33,291 nucleotides of DNA from Candidatus Nomurabacteria bacterium (GCA_943350875.1 CALRAL010000002.1:1-33291); one strand, 5' to 3'; shown: positions 1 to 9,093, numbered from the stretch's first letter. Notes: a model not told the origin generated them from the sequence alone. A program made the numbers and translations.

Positions 1-294
1 GGAGTTCAAAATGGTGCAAACACGGTACCAACCAAATTTGCATTATCTCAAAACTATCCAAACCCCTTCAATCCGACAACGTCTATTAGTTATTCAATTC
101 CACAAAATAGTTTTGTGTCGTTGAAAGTGTTTGATGTGCTCGGTCAGGAAGTAGCGACGCTTGTGAATGAAGAAAAATCTGTAGGGAATTATGATGTGTC
201 ATTTGATGCATCAGGAATCCCCAGCGGAATGTATTTCTATCGTTTACAAGCCGGAAGTTTCATTGATACCAAAAAAATGGTGTTAATGAAATAA
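1..294 (+). CDS. C-terminal fragment of a secreted protein with a T9SS type A (Por) sorting domain; 5' end outside the window
   Basis: Frame 1 is open from base 1 to TAA at 292-294: ...FALSQNYPNPFNPTTSISYSIPQNSFVSLKVFDVLGQEVATLVNEEKSVGNYDVSFDASGIPSGMYFYRLQAGSFIDTKKMVLMK*. The NYPNPFNP...GxYFYRL.AG.F..TKKM.L.K pattern is the classic T9SS C-terminal domain. Not in the supplied ORF track (no start in window). Confidence 0.88.
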   Translation, partial: GVQNGANTVPTKFALSQNYPNPFNPTTSISYSIPQNSFVSLKVFDVLGQEVATLVNEEKSVGNYDVSFDASGIPSGMYFYRLQAGSFIDTKKMVLMK

Positions 295-320
295 ATTTGT
301 TCTTTGTTTCTAAAACAAAA

Positions 321-354
321 AAGGGCAAATCACATTTTTATGTGATTTGCCCTT
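321..354. terminator. Bidirectional intrinsic terminator between convergent genes
   Basis: AAGGGCAAATCACA-ttttta-TGTGATTTGCCCTT, perfect 14-bp stem, with T-rich/A-rich flanks; lies between convergent genes. Confidence 0.85.
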
Positions 355-369
355 TTAATTTTGGCATTT

Positions 370-855
370 TTAAAACCCAAGGAATTCCATTATTTTCTCG
401 GAAGGGTGTTCTTTCATAAATTCCTCTGTCACATTGCCAGCGAGCATATAATTTCGAATTTTATTAGCAAGCTCTGTCTCTATGGGTATACCCATTATCG
501 GCAGGAGAGACTTGTTTAATTTAATGAAAAGCATTGGCCTTAGTGACACGGAAGTTTTTCCTTGGTCAGTCTGCACATAGAAAGACTTTATTTTTTCATA
601 AGGATAGAAATGATTTCTGACCCTTAACCCTATCTCATCCATCTCATAATGAATCATGTCTGGTTTTTTAATAGCAAAGCCGGCGAGCAGTATGCCACTG
701 ATGACCAGTAGCATGGCGAAGAAATAATTCGCATAGATTATAGAAGTGACAGAAGAGGCGAGGACTATAACTCCAAGAGCCCAGAACCAGTCATTGCCTC
801 TTTCCCTTTCTTCATATTCAATAGCAGACCAAGTTAGTTTTTCTATTTCATTCAC
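370..855 (-). CDS. Conserved hypothetical membrane protein, two N-terminal TM segments plus a cytoplasmic PH-like domain (DUF5673-like)
   Basis: 161-aa ORF; two hydrophobic segments followed by a beta-rich tail, a layout common in CPR. Confidence 0.65.
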   Translation of the reverse strand: MNEIEKLTWSAIEYEERERGNDWFWALGVIVLASSVTSIIYANYFFAMLLVISGILLAGFAIKKPDMIHYEMDEIGLRVRNHFYPYEKIKSFYVQTDQGKTSVSLRPMLFIKLNKSLLPIMGIPIETELANKIRNYMLAGNVTEEFMKEHPSEKIMEFLGF

Positions 856-892
856 GAGCTAATTATAACAAAATAAGATCAGCAATGTCTAA

Positions 893-1642
893 TTATTGTG
901 CTGTTTCTGTGGTTTTAGTTGTCTTGAAATCAGTTTTTAATTTATCTGCAACAGCTTTAAAATCAGCTCTGGCTTTTTCTACTGCTTGGGTCCTTTCATC
1001 TACTAAGGATTTTACTACTTCTGATTCTTTCGTCAGATTAGACCTGTCAATCTTCATCTTGGTTTCAGCATCTTTTTTAGCGGTGTTGAAATTATTCTTG
1101 ATAGTCATAGAATCTATGCCTCCTGCGCAGTCAGCTTTTGCTTTATCTAAAGCTGTAGTTATGGAAGTTTTGTAATCTGTAGCTATGGCCTCGAGAGCAG
1201 TTTTCCTGTCATTTGTGACTGTAGTCATTTTATCTCTAAATGTTTTTACTGCAGTGTCTACTGCTGTTTGTCTTGCTTTGATGGCGCTATCTAATTCTAC
1301 TTTTAAATTCGCCAAGGCAACCTTTTTGGCATTATCTACCAATTTTGCTTCCTTTCCCGTTTCTTTTTCTACTTTTTTAGCTTCTGTCTTTGCTCTATTT
1401 AGCTCTTTCTTGGCGTCAAAATTCGCCCAAGTATCTTTTAGTTTGAGCATTTCCTCTTCTTTTCCGATATCTACTTTGTTTGATAACCCTGATATTCTAT
1501 CTAGGGCGCTTTTTTCTAATGAAGGCAGGCGATCACAGTAATTCTTACCTTTTGTAGCTTCTGCCAAAGCAAAAGATGGGCTAACAACCGAAAGCATCAT
1601 TATTCCTCCTACTCCCACACTCACCACTTTTTTGTAATTCAT
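893..1642 (-). CDS. Secreted coiled-coil Lys/Ala-rich hypothetical protein
   Basis: 249 aa; N-terminal signal peptide (MNYKKVVSVGVGGIMMLSVVSPSFALA); long charged helical region with two Cys (NYCDRL, KADCAGG). Confidence 0.75.
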   Translation of the reverse strand: MNYKKVVSVGVGGIMMLSVVSPSFALAEATKGKNYCDRLPSLEKSALDRISGLSNKVDIGKEEEMLKLKDTWANFDAKKELNRAKTEAKKVEKETGKEAKLVDNAKKVALANLKVELDSAIKARQTAVDTAVKTFRDKMTTVTNDRKTALEAIATDYKTSITTALDKAKADCAGGIDSMTIKNNFNTAKKDAETKMKIDRSNLTKESEVVKSLVDERTQAVEKARADFKAVADKLKTDFKTTKTTETAQ

Positions 1643-1801
1643 AAATTTTATTTTTTAGTTAATCCACGCCTTTGGCGGGACAAGTTGTTAATGTTTTAAA
1701 AACACATTATTCTGGTAAACTCGACACTAAATACATTATAGCATAAAGCATATAGTGATGTATAATAACTATTATTAACAGCTTATTAAATATAAAAATA
1801 T

Positions 1802-1913
1802 ATGTTACCAATCAATTTGTTAGCAGTGATAGTGTCAGCTGTTGTGGCTTTTTGAGTGCGCTTGCTCTCTCGTCGTGATGTCTGCGATGGGTGCTATTAT
1901 TGCTTCTTGGTAA
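1802..1913 (+). pseudogene. Degraded/internally deleted DUF1761-like membrane protein remnant
   Basis: Frame at 1802 reads MLPINLLAVIVSAVVAF then TGA (1853-1855); frame at 1878 reads MSAMGAIIASW then TAA (1911-1913). These resemble the N- and C-terminal ends of DUF1761-family proteins, here in different frames with the core missing. Confidence 0.55.
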
Positions 1914-1960
1914 GGTAAGAAAATAAAATCCTTACTATGTAGAGTATATAACTTTACCAT

Positions 1961-4363
1961 TTATAACCCACTAATAACTTCTGCCCAATGCCGAGTTATA
2001 GGCCCAAAGTGTCCATCAACAGGCTTTACATTGTGTTTTATTTGGAAGTTCTTTACTCCATTTTTCGTATTTTGCCCATACTTACCATCAAGCAAGGAAT
2101 ATTCCAAACTGCCTTCGTGTACCAGGAATTTCTGAAGCATTTTTACATCCTCGCCTTTTGAACCTATTTTAATATTCGTTTTAAATAACGTTATATCATC
2201 CGGCAAAGAAAGTGTAACTTCATTTTGAGACATTGTACCTAGTTTCGCGCGTGTAAATGGCGTAGTCGCTAATGTTCGGGGAAGATTATATGTTTCTTGA
2301 AATTTCCCTAATGCTCTTTCCGTCTTCGGCCCAAAAATACCATCAATAAGATTTATAGCAGATAAGTGTCCATCAGCAACGAGAAGTCTCTGTAAGTGGC
2401 GAACCTCTATCCCTTTATCGCCCTTTCGCAGTTCATTAGTAAAATGTTCTGCGGGAGTTTCTTCTGTGATCACTGGTGATTTAACAACTGAAATGCTTGG
2501 AAGAAAAGGTCTTCCTCCACCTCCACCACTTATGATTATCCCTCCTCCACCAGAAGATACTTTGGGTTGTGGACTGGCTACAGGGGTAAGCTTTACATGT
2601 ATTGCTTTTGAATATTCTTTTTCTTTATTATATGAATAGATTGCATAATAATAGGTGACACCGTTTTGAACATTCAAATCTGTAAATGTTTCGCTGTTTC
2701 CTTCATATATCAATTCTCCATCAGTCGGTGTTGTAGGATATCCTCCCGCCTTGCGGACGATGATAGTCCCGACAAAAGAATCTTGATGTGGATTCTCCCA
2801 GATAAAAAAGTTCTGATTGTCTTTTCCAACAGCTTCAATGAGTGTTGGTAGGTCTATCGTTGTACTTTGTACTTTTGGGATTACTTCGGAATCTTTTGGC
2901 TCTTCTTTAACAGGAGGCGTTGATGACACACCAGCCCCAGATATATTTTCTTCTTTTAAAGTGGTAAATGAAAGGTCCTCTGAGTATGTTACGTTCCCAG
3001 TTTTGTCTGTGAAAACGACACGATACTGATAAGTCGTGTCAGGAGAGAGGTTCAACATATTATAAGTATGGCTTGTGCTTGAAACAGTTGTTGGAGTTAC
3101 TTGTCCGTATCCGGTAGTTATGCCGTATTCTATGTATGAAGTTGTAGCTTTATCAGTTATCGCGGAAATGCTTGCAGTTGTTGTTGTAATACTGTCTTGA
3201 GTAATACTTACAATTTCCGCAGGAGCAACTGTTTCCTGTGGTACTTCCAGTGTAGTAAAGTCATGCAATACAGAAGTTGTTTTGACTGTGGTACCAGCTG
3301 GTTTTGAAATAACTTTGAAATAATATGCAGTGTTTTCGGTAAGGCCGGTGATAGTAATTGAGTGAGAAGTTTTAAGAGTTTCATCTAGAGGTGTTAGTGT
3401 TCCGAGCTCGGAGCTATTTCCATAATTAACTTGCGAATCGGCCAGTACATCTGTGACCCAAGTAATTGTCGCGGAGTCGGCAGTCACATTTACTACTTCC
3501 ACTCCCGAGATAACGGCAGGCTCTACAGTTGTCGGTTCTTCGGCTGTCGGCTCAGGGTCTGCTGGGGCTGGTTCGGGCTCAGGAGCCGGTTCGTTTTGGG
3601 TAGTTTGTGTGGTGAAATTATTTTCTGTTGATTTCGCAGTGTTGCCAACTCCATCACTTGAAACAACCCGATAGAAATATTCAGTGTCTGGAGCCAGTCC
3701 TGAAAGAGTATTCATATGGTCTGTCGTATAATCCGTCACAAGCTCCGTTTGGGATCCATATGAAGATGTCGTGCCGTATTCTACATATCCATCGGCAACT
3801 TCATCCGTTGTCCATGTTATGTCTGCGCTATTTTCTGTAATATTAGAAACAGACACACTCGTGATGGTCGGTGGGTTTGTGTCAGCCGGTGTCTCTTCAG
3901 CTTCGGTTGTAAAAGAATGTCCACAAGAGCTTGATGTATTATTTGAAGAATCAGTTGCAGTGATGCAGTAGTAGTAAAGTGTGGCTGGGGTGAGTCCTGT
4001 AATAGTTGCGGTGTGCATCGTAGTCTGGCTTGCATCAAGCGTTGCTGTTTGATCATAACTTTCTGTGGTTCCGTATTTGAACGTAGCTGTTGCAAGTTCA
4101 TCTGTGCTCCAGACAAAACTAGCACTTGTCGGCATGACGGACGCTTGCATGACGCCAGATATGACCGGAGGAGTAGTATCTGCCGGGGCAACAGTTTCCA
4201 TTACAGGCTCTGATTCGGCTGGTGTGGCTTCTGTGTCCGTAGTCGGCGTTTCATCTTGTGGTGAATTCATCGGATCCGCATCAAGGGTCTGCGCAATTAT
4301 AAAGCTACTGTGGCAGAATACGAGTGCGATAATTACCAAGAAACTTATGATTTTTTGTTTCAT
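1961..4363 (-). CDS. Secreted multidomain protein: about five fibronectin type III-like repeats, Gly-rich linker, two C-terminal peptidoglycan-binding domains
   Basis: 800 aa; signal peptide; repeated 'SATITWxTDxxAdsxVxYG...YYFKVxS' Fn3 signatures; GGGGIIISGGGGGRPF linker; two PG_binding_1-like repeats (KGDKGIEVRHLQRLL...DGIFGPKTERALGKFQ and IGSKGEDVKMLQKFL...DGKYGQNTKNGVKNFQ). Confidence 0.9.
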   Translation of the reverse strand: MKQKIISFLVIIALVFCHSSFIIAQTLDADPMNSPQDETPTTDTEATPAESEPVMETVAPADTTPPVISGVMQASVMPTSASFVWSTDELATATFKYGTTESYDQTATLDASQTTMHTATITGLTPATLYYYCITATDSSNNTSSSCGHSFTTEAEETPADTNPPTITSVSVSNITENSADITWTTDEVADGYVEYGTTSSYGSQTELVTDYTTDHMNTLSGLAPDTEYFYRVVSSDGVGNTAKSTENNFTTQTTQNEPAPEPEPAPADPEPTAEEPTTVEPAVISGVEVVNVTADSATITWVTDVLADSQVNYGNSSELGTLTPLDETLKTSHSITITGLTENTAYYFKVISKPAGTTVKTTSVLHDFTTLEVPQETVAPAEIVSITQDSITTTTASISAITDKATTSYIEYGITTGYGQVTPTTVSSTSHTYNMLNLSPDTTYQYRVVFTDKTGNVTYSEDLSFTTLKEENISGAGVSSTPPVKEEPKDSEVIPKVQSTTIDLPTLIEAVGKDNQNFFIWENPHQDSFVGTIIVRKAGGYPTTPTDGELIYEGNSETFTDLNVQNGVTYYYAIYSYNKEKEYSKAIHVKLTPVASPQPKVSSGGGGIIISGGGGGRPFLPSISVVKSPVITEETPAEHFTNELRKGDKGIEVRHLQRLLVADGHLSAINLIDGIFGPKTERALGKFQETYNLPRTLATTPFTRAKLGTMSQNEVTLSLPDDITLFKTNIKIGSKGEDVKMLQKFLVHEGSLEYSLLDGKYGQNTKNGVKNFQIKHNVKPVDGHFGPITRHWAEVISGL

Positions 4364-4365
4364 AT

Positions 4366-4665
4366 TTATTTTTTACCTTTTGCTTCTATTGCAAGCAACT
4401 TACGCGCAACAATGAAGATTACAAAGGCGACAATTATAAAATTAATAATGTCTGCCATTAATGTACCGTACGCGATAGTGACAGATCCAACACTGAAAGA
4501 AGCATCTTTCCAATGCTCGGCAGATAAAAGTGGCGTGATAAGCGGCATGAAAAAATCTTTCACTATGGAATTCATAAGCCCAGAACTTGCTTCGCCCATG
4601 ATAAAAGCGACAGCAAGAGAAACTATTTTGTATTCCTTCAAGAACTTGGCGAATTCTTTAAGCAT
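4366..4665 (-). CDS. mscL: Large-conductance mechanosensitive channel MscL family
   Basis: 99 aa: FLKEYKIVSLAVAFIMGEASSGLMNSIVKDFFMPLITPLL ... IINFIIVAFVIFIVARK, typical MscL TM1/TM2. Confidence 0.85.
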   Translation of the reverse strand: MLKEFAKFLKEYKIVSLAVAFIMGEASSGLMNSIVKDFFMPLITPLLSAEHWKDASFSVGSVTIAYGTLMADIINFIIVAFVIFIVARKLLAIEAKGKK

Positions 4666-4668
4666 AAA

Positions 4669-5298
4669 TTATTCAGTTTTTTGTTCTTCTAAATAATGGC
4701 GGAAATTAAAAATATTCTTTCGCATGAGAAAAAGCATAAGAACGCTCCCGGTGAAAATTCCAAGAACATTTAAGCCGAAGATCGTTGCTCCGCGAAGCGC
4801 AAGATCGCTCCATCCGACAACGATCCCGATGCTCGAAGCCACAAGAGGCGGCATGAGAGATACAGCGATGCCTATCCCTACGATAATACTATCAATGCGT
4901 TTAGAAAAGATGCCCAAAGTGGCAAATATACCACCCACTACTGCGATAGTCAGGGCAGAAACTGGCTCTGGAATAAAGGAAATAAAGATTCTGTTCTCGA
5001 GTGGAACTGCAATCGGATGAAAGACTACCATACCCAAGATAGTGACGATAACAACAGCGAGAATAGAGAGCCCAAATGTTTTCACTGCACTAATAATATA
5101 TTCACGCTTCCCATTTGACGTTCCATATGCCGCGACAATGATCGGCTGAATAAGAGGGGCTACGATCATAGCAGCGATGAGTATGGCAATGTTATCCATG
5201 AGGATGCCAAAAAGAGCAATAATAGCAGCGCCAGTGACAAGCAAATAGTATTCAACATTGGGCTGTGTATCTTTTAAAAATTCTTCTACGGGGTTCAT
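4669..5298 (-). CDS. DUF389 (TIGR00341-like) integral membrane protein
   Basis: 209 aa: YYLLVTGAAIIALFGILMDNIAILIAAMIVAPLIQPIIVAAYG ... VGIGIAVSLMPPLVASSIGIVVGW. Confidence 0.85.
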   Translation of the reverse strand: MNPVEEFLKDTQPNVEYYLLVTGAAIIALFGILMDNIAILIAAMIVAPLIQPIIVAAYGTSNGKREYIISAVKTFGLSILAVVIVTILGMVVFHPIAVPLENRIFISFIPEPVSALTIAVVGGIFATLGIFSKRIDSIIVGIGIAVSLMPPLVASSIGIVVGWSDLALRGATIFGLNVLGIFTGSVLMLFLMRKNIFNFRHYLEEQKTE

Positions 5299-5392
5299 AA
5301 ACTAAAGTATAGCATTAAAAAATAAATCAATAGCTATATCTTATTGAGTTCTAGTCTTCTAGTGCATATTTCAAGCTGAAATTGTAAATTTG

Positions 5393-5477
5393 CGGAGGCG
5401 GTGAGATTCGAACTCACGGTCCCTTGCAGGACTCTCGTTTTCAAGACGAGCGCGTTAGACCTCTCTGCCACGCCTCC
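5393..5477 (-). tRNA. tRNA-Ser(UGA)
   Basis: Reverse complement GGAGGCG...CTCGT CTTGAAA ACGAG...long variable arm...GTGAGTTCGAATCTCAC CGCCTCC G; anticodon TGA. Confidence 0.92.
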
Positions 5478-5531
5478 CTATTTACAAAACAAAATATATC
5501 AGAAAAAGGCCTTTTATGCTAGTATTCATTT

Positions 5532-5981
5532 ATGAGATTTTTGGGTATTGATTACGGTACAAAACGCATAGGACTCGCTATTTCTGATGAAAATAGCTTT
5601 ATGGCATTCCCAAAAGAGATAGTTCTAAATGATAAAAGTACTTTAGATAAGATAAGGGAAGTTATTAAAAAAGAAAACATTTCAGAAATAGTGATAGGAG
5701 AGTCGGTAGACTTTTCAGGTAAGTTAAATGCCTTATCGGGTAGGATAGAGATGTTTATTTTAGAACTTACAGAAAAGTTTGGATTGCCGGTACATAAGCA
5801 GAAAGAATTTTTAACTTCATTAGAAGCCAGAAATTCTACAAATACCAAAAAACTTTTAAGTCCATCGCAAGCAAATAGTAGAGTAAAGCAGATAAAGTCT
5901 GGCAGGGTAGATGCTAGAGCTGCAGCGCTTATACTACAACGCTATCTTGATAAATTTAATAAAAATAACTTGTCCCGTTAG
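5532..5981 (+). CDS. ruvX: Putative pre-16S rRNA nuclease / Holliday junction resolvase YqgF/RuvX
   Basis: 149 aa beginning MRFLGIDYGTKRIGLAISDE, with ..VIGESVDFSGK and VDARAAALILQRYLD. Confidence 0.92.
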   Translation: MRFLGIDYGTKRIGLAISDENSFMAFPKEIVLNDKSTLDKIREVIKKENISEIVIGESVDFSGKLNALSGRIEMFILELTEKFGLPVHKQKEFLTSLEARNSTNTKKLLSPSQANSRVKQIKSGRVDARAAALILQRYLDKFNKNNLSR

Positions 5982-6018
5982 ATTTTTTACAAAAATTTTA
6001 ATATAATTAAAAAATAAT

Positions 6019-6402
6019 ATGTCAGAGGAAAGTAAAAATAATACTGAAAGTAATTTAAAAAATTCTAATGGGATGATTACATTAGAAGAATTTAAAAAAG
6101 TTGAAATAGTGGTAGGTAAAATATTGTCTGCAGAAAAGATTCCTGATACTGATAAATTACTAAAATTGTCTGTGTCTCTGGGAGAAGAAGTCCCTAGGCA
6201 GATAGTTTCTGGTATTTCCTTTTATTTTCCAGATTGTAGTGTATTGGTAAGTAAGAAATGTATGTTTGTAGCGAATTTGGAACCAAGAGTCATTCGTGGA
6301 TATGAGAGTCACGGCATGTTGTTTGCTGTATCTACAGAAGATGATAAATTCTCCCTGATTACTGCAAACGAAGATATCCCAGAAGGTACTCATGCAAAGT
6401 AG
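6019..6402 (+). CDS. tRNA-binding (EMAPII/MetRS C-terminal-like) domain protein
   Basis: 127 aa: ITLEEFKKVEIVVGKILSAEKIPDTDKLLKLSVSLGE...RQIVSGISFYF...VANLEPRVIRGYESHGMLFAVS. Confidence 0.9.
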   Translation: MSEESKNNTESNLKNSNGMITLEEFKKVEIVVGKILSAEKIPDTDKLLKLSVSLGEEVPRQIVSGISFYFPDCSVLVSKKCMFVANLEPRVIRGYESHGMLFAVSTEDDKFSLITANEDIPEGTHAK

Positions 6403-6443
6403 AAACGGTAGCACTTATCTTTCCTATATCGTATAATATTAAT

Positions 6444-7526
6444 ATGCTTAGCAATTTACAAAATAGATTTTTCCCTATGCCTCGCTTTCTCTCTATGCCT
6501 TCCTTTGGTTTGGATATTTCTGATGAATCTATTAAGTTTATAGAACTTGTCACTGCAAGAAACGGTATAAAAGTAAATAAATACGGAGAGAAAAAAATAG
6601 AACCAGGCATAATAGAATCCGGTAAAATAAAAGATTTAGTGAAATTAGGCGAGATTCTAACTGAACTTAAAAGAGATGAAGGTATAAAATCTGTTCGGGT
6701 TTCTCTACCAGAAGAACAAGTGTATTTATTTAGACTTCGACTGGAGAAAATAAATTTAACAAATATCAGAGAAAGCATAGAACTATCTTTGGAAGACCAT
6801 ATTCCTATACCAGCCGAAGAAGTTATCTTTGATTACGAAATTTTAGAGGAAGACAATAAATATTTAGATTTAGAAGTGACGGCTATTACCAAAAGTATCA
6901 TAGAAAGCTATCTGTCAGTTTTTCAGAATGCTTCTATTAGTGCGCAATCTTTTGAACTAGAAGCCCAAGCTATCATTCGTTCTGTTCTTAAAAAGGGAGA
7001 CTTGGGGACTTATATGATTGTTGATTTTGGACAAAGGCGCACTGGCATTTCTATAGTATCACGCGGTATAGTCACATTTACCTCTACATTAGATCTGGGT
7101 GGGGCGACATTGACGGATATGGTTAAAAAGAATTTCAAGATAAGTTTTGAAGAGGCAGAAAAGATGAAGCGTGAATATGGATTGCAACGCAATAATGTAA
7201 ATAAAGAATTATTTCTAGTGCTTCTAAATGGTGTTTCCATTCTTCGGGATGAAATATCTAAGCACTTTATGTATTGGCATACTCACAAAGAAGAAGATGG
7301 TAAAGAAATGCCTTCGATTAGAAAAATAATATTGTGCGGAGGTGATTCGAATCTGATAGGGTTATCAGAATACTTTTCTGTCAGTATGAAAACAAAAGTG
7401 GAAATAGCTGATGTCTGGGTAAATATATTAGATAAAGAGAAATTCATACCAGAGATGAATTTTGACACTTCGTTATCATTTGCGACGGCCTTGGGCCTTG
7501 CTTTGGGAGGCTTTTATCATGACTAA
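6444..7526 (+). CDS. pilM: Type IV pilus assembly ATPase-like protein PilM
   Basis: 360 aa: FGLDISDESIKFIEL, IVDFGQRRTGISIVSRG, ILCGGDSNLIGL; actin-fold PilM signatures; followed by PilN/PilO-like genes. Confidence 0.9.
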   Translation: MLSNLQNRFFPMPRFLSMPSFGLDISDESIKFIELVTARNGIKVNKYGEKKIEPGIIESGKIKDLVKLGEILTELKRDEGIKSVRVSLPEEQVYLFRLRLEKINLTNIRESIELSLEDHIPIPAEEVIFDYEILEEDNKYLDLEVTAITKSIIESYLSVFQNASISAQSFELEAQAIIRSVLKKGDLGTYMIVDFGQRRTGISIVSRGIVTFTSTLDLGGATLTDMVKKNFKISFEEAEKMKREYGLQRNNVNKELFLVLLNGVSILRDEISKHFMYWHTHKEEDGKEMPSIRKIILCGGDSNLIGLSEYFSVSMKTKVEIADVWVNILDKEKFIPEMNFDTSLSFATALGLALGGFYHD

Positions 7527-8061
7527 TTTAATTCCAATAGAAGAAAAGAAGAAAATAAACAGAGATTTCCATTTTCGGTTAATCACTGTTTTATTTGCGA
7601 TGTTTGGATTCTGCATGTTATTAGCATCCATAGCCATATTACCATCTTATTTTGTCTCTTCTTCAAAGAAGAATTTTACTCTTTCAAAATTGGAAACACA
7701 GAAGAATGAACCAGTTCTAGAGCTTGATGCCAATACATCTATCATGATAAATGATTTTAATCAAAAGTTGAGTTTAATAGAAAATGCAGAGAAAAATAAA
7801 TTTATTCTGTCAAAAAGAGTAATAAATGAGATAATCTTAAAAAAAATGTCTAATATCAAAATCACTGATATGTCTTATTCAAACGATGCTATTTTGGGTA
7901 AAACAATAAGCATCGATGGTACTGCGCCCAATCGAGAGATGTTGCTTTCTTTTAAAAAGGCTCTAGCAAACGACACTTTTTTTTCAAAAGTTGATTTACC
8001 GATTTCGAATTTCGTAAAAGGTAAAAATATAGAATTTAGCTTAACTTTAATACCATCATAA
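7519..8061 (+). CDS. pilN: PilN-like type IV pilus assembly membrane protein
   Basis: Start reassigned from the track's 7462 to ATG at 7519 (MTNLIPIEEKKKINRDFHFR...), overlapping the pilM stop; single N-terminal TM; immediately downstream of pilM. Confidence 0.75.
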   Translation: MTNLIPIEEKKKINRDFHFRLITVLFAMFGFCMLLASIAILPSYFVSSSKKNFTLSKLETQKNEPVLELDANTSIMINDFNQKLSLIENAEKNKFILSKRVINEIILKKMSNIKITDMSYSNDAILGKTISIDGTAPNREMLLSFKKALANDTFFSKVDLPISNFVKGKNIEFSLTLIPS

Positions 8062-8062
8062 T

Positions 8063-8593
8063 ATGAAAAAGATCTTTCAAAAAATGCCACTTCTCATCTC
8101 TGTCTTATTTTTAGCCTTTTCTTGTTTCGCGTTTGTTTTTATTTATAGAGAAACAAATAAAAATAATGTAGTAGGAGAGGAAGCTTCCCTTAACTTTGCA
8201 AAAGAGCAGAAAAGACGGGATGACATAAAGTCTGTGGATGTTTTTATGAAAAGTATCAAAAATGATCAGGTGTTGACAGAGAATCATTTTACAACTGGTT
8301 CTGGAGTGGTGTCTTTTTTGGATAATATAGAAGGATTGGCACCAAAAGTCAGCGCAGATGCAAAGATATCCTCAATCGAGATATTGAGTGGGGACTCAAG
8401 CGGGCTCGTGGTAGAGGTCAAAGTTACGGGGGGCTTTGGTTCAATATACAAATTCTTAAATTTACTGGAGAATTCTCCTTACGAACTTGATTTCATCTCT
8501 ATGAACATCAATATCACAGAAAAGACTAAAAAAAGTAAAATCCACGAATGGGAGGGCGATTTTAAAATGAAACTCTTGAGTTTTATTCAATAA
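8063..8593 (+). CDS. PilO-like type IV pilus assembly membrane protein
   Basis: 176 aa; N-terminal TM plus coiled-coil and ferredoxin-like tail; position after pilN. Confidence 0.6.
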   Translation: MKKIFQKMPLLISVLFLAFSCFAFVFIYRETNKNNVVGEEASLNFAKEQKRRDDIKSVDVFMKSIKNDQVLTENHFTTGSGVVSFLDNIEGLAPKVSADAKISSIEILSGDSSGLVVEVKVTGGFGSIYKFLNLLENSPYELDFISMNINITEKTKKSKIHEWEGDFKMKLLSFIQ

Positions 8594-8598
8594 AAAAT

Positions 8599-8907
8599 AT
8601 GGATTTAAAAATATTTAAAAAGAAAAAAAGTTTTATTAAAGAAAATTATTCCACTGATCCAAATATTTATTGGAGATTTATACTCTGTTTTATTTTTATC
8701 TGTATATTCGGAGTTTTCTTCTTTGGATGGTATTTCTTTACAAAGACAAACAAAGAAATAAACGTATCTATACCAAATACAAATATGCCAGTTGAGATTA
8801 TATCCAAAGATAAGATTAAAGAAGTTCTAGAATATTTTTCTATGAAAGAAAAGAAATCTGTCGAGATAATAAATTCTTTCTCGTCTATGATTGACCCATC
8901 GCTCTGA
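8599..8907 (+). CDS. Small single-TM hypothetical protein at the end of the pil cluster
   Basis: 102 aa, one TM, 6 nt after the PilO-like gene. Confidence 0.6.
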   Translation: MDLKIFKKKKSFIKENYSTDPNIYWRFILCFIFICIFGVFFFGWYFFTKTNKEINVSIPNTNMPVEIISKDKIKEVLEYFSMKEKKSVEIINSFSSMIDPSL

Positions 8908-8928
8908 AAATGTTATTTTTACTACATT

Positions 8929-9004
8929 GCGCGGTTAGCTCAGTTGGTAGAGCAACCCGTTTACACCGGGAAGGTCGTAGGTTCAAGTCCTACACCGCGC
9001 ACCA
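8929..9004 (+). tRNA. tRNA-Val(UAC), 3' CCA encoded
   Basis: GCGCGGT TA GCTC...GAGC A ACCCG TTTACAC CGGGA...GTAGGTTCAAGTCCTAC ACCGCGC A CCA; anticodon TAC. Confidence 0.93.
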
Positions 9005-9015
9005 GCCGTCCATTT

Positions 9016-9087
9016 GCCCTTGTAGTTCAATGGATAGAACGAGGCTCTTCTAAGGCCTTGATGCAAGTTCGATTCTTGCCAAGGGCA
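9016..9087 (+). tRNA. tRNA-Arg(UCU)
   Basis: GCCCTTG TA GTTC AATGGATA GAAC G AGGCT CTTCTAA GGCCT ... GCAAG TTCGATT CTTGC CAAGGGC A; anticodon TCT. Confidence 0.92.
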
Positions 9088-9093
9088 CAAAAT

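Noticed and set aside
885-1541. Plus-strand ORFs of 96 and 118 aa
   Set aside because: Antisense to the secreted coiled-coil gene; no recognisable domain.
2666-4696. Multiple overlapping ORFs on both strands within the Fn3 protein and mscL region (e.g. 3817-4191 minus, 4065-4415 plus)
   Set aside because: Out-of-frame/antisense shadows of the 800-aa and mscL genes; no family resemblance.
5504-5515. AAAAGGCCTTTT 12-bp palindrome upstream of ruvX
   Set aside because: Short and AT-rich; expected by chance, no further support.
8929-9004. A27-A43 mismatch at the top of the tRNA-Val anticodon stem
   Set aside because: A single terminal mismatch is tolerable in tRNAs; everything else is canonical.
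8944-9093. Extra 50 aa at the N-terminus of the 423-aa PyrD ORF (MVEQPVYTGKVVGSSPTPRT...)
   Set aside because: Translation of tRNA-Val and tRNA-Arg sequence; classic spurious tRNA-derived peptide.
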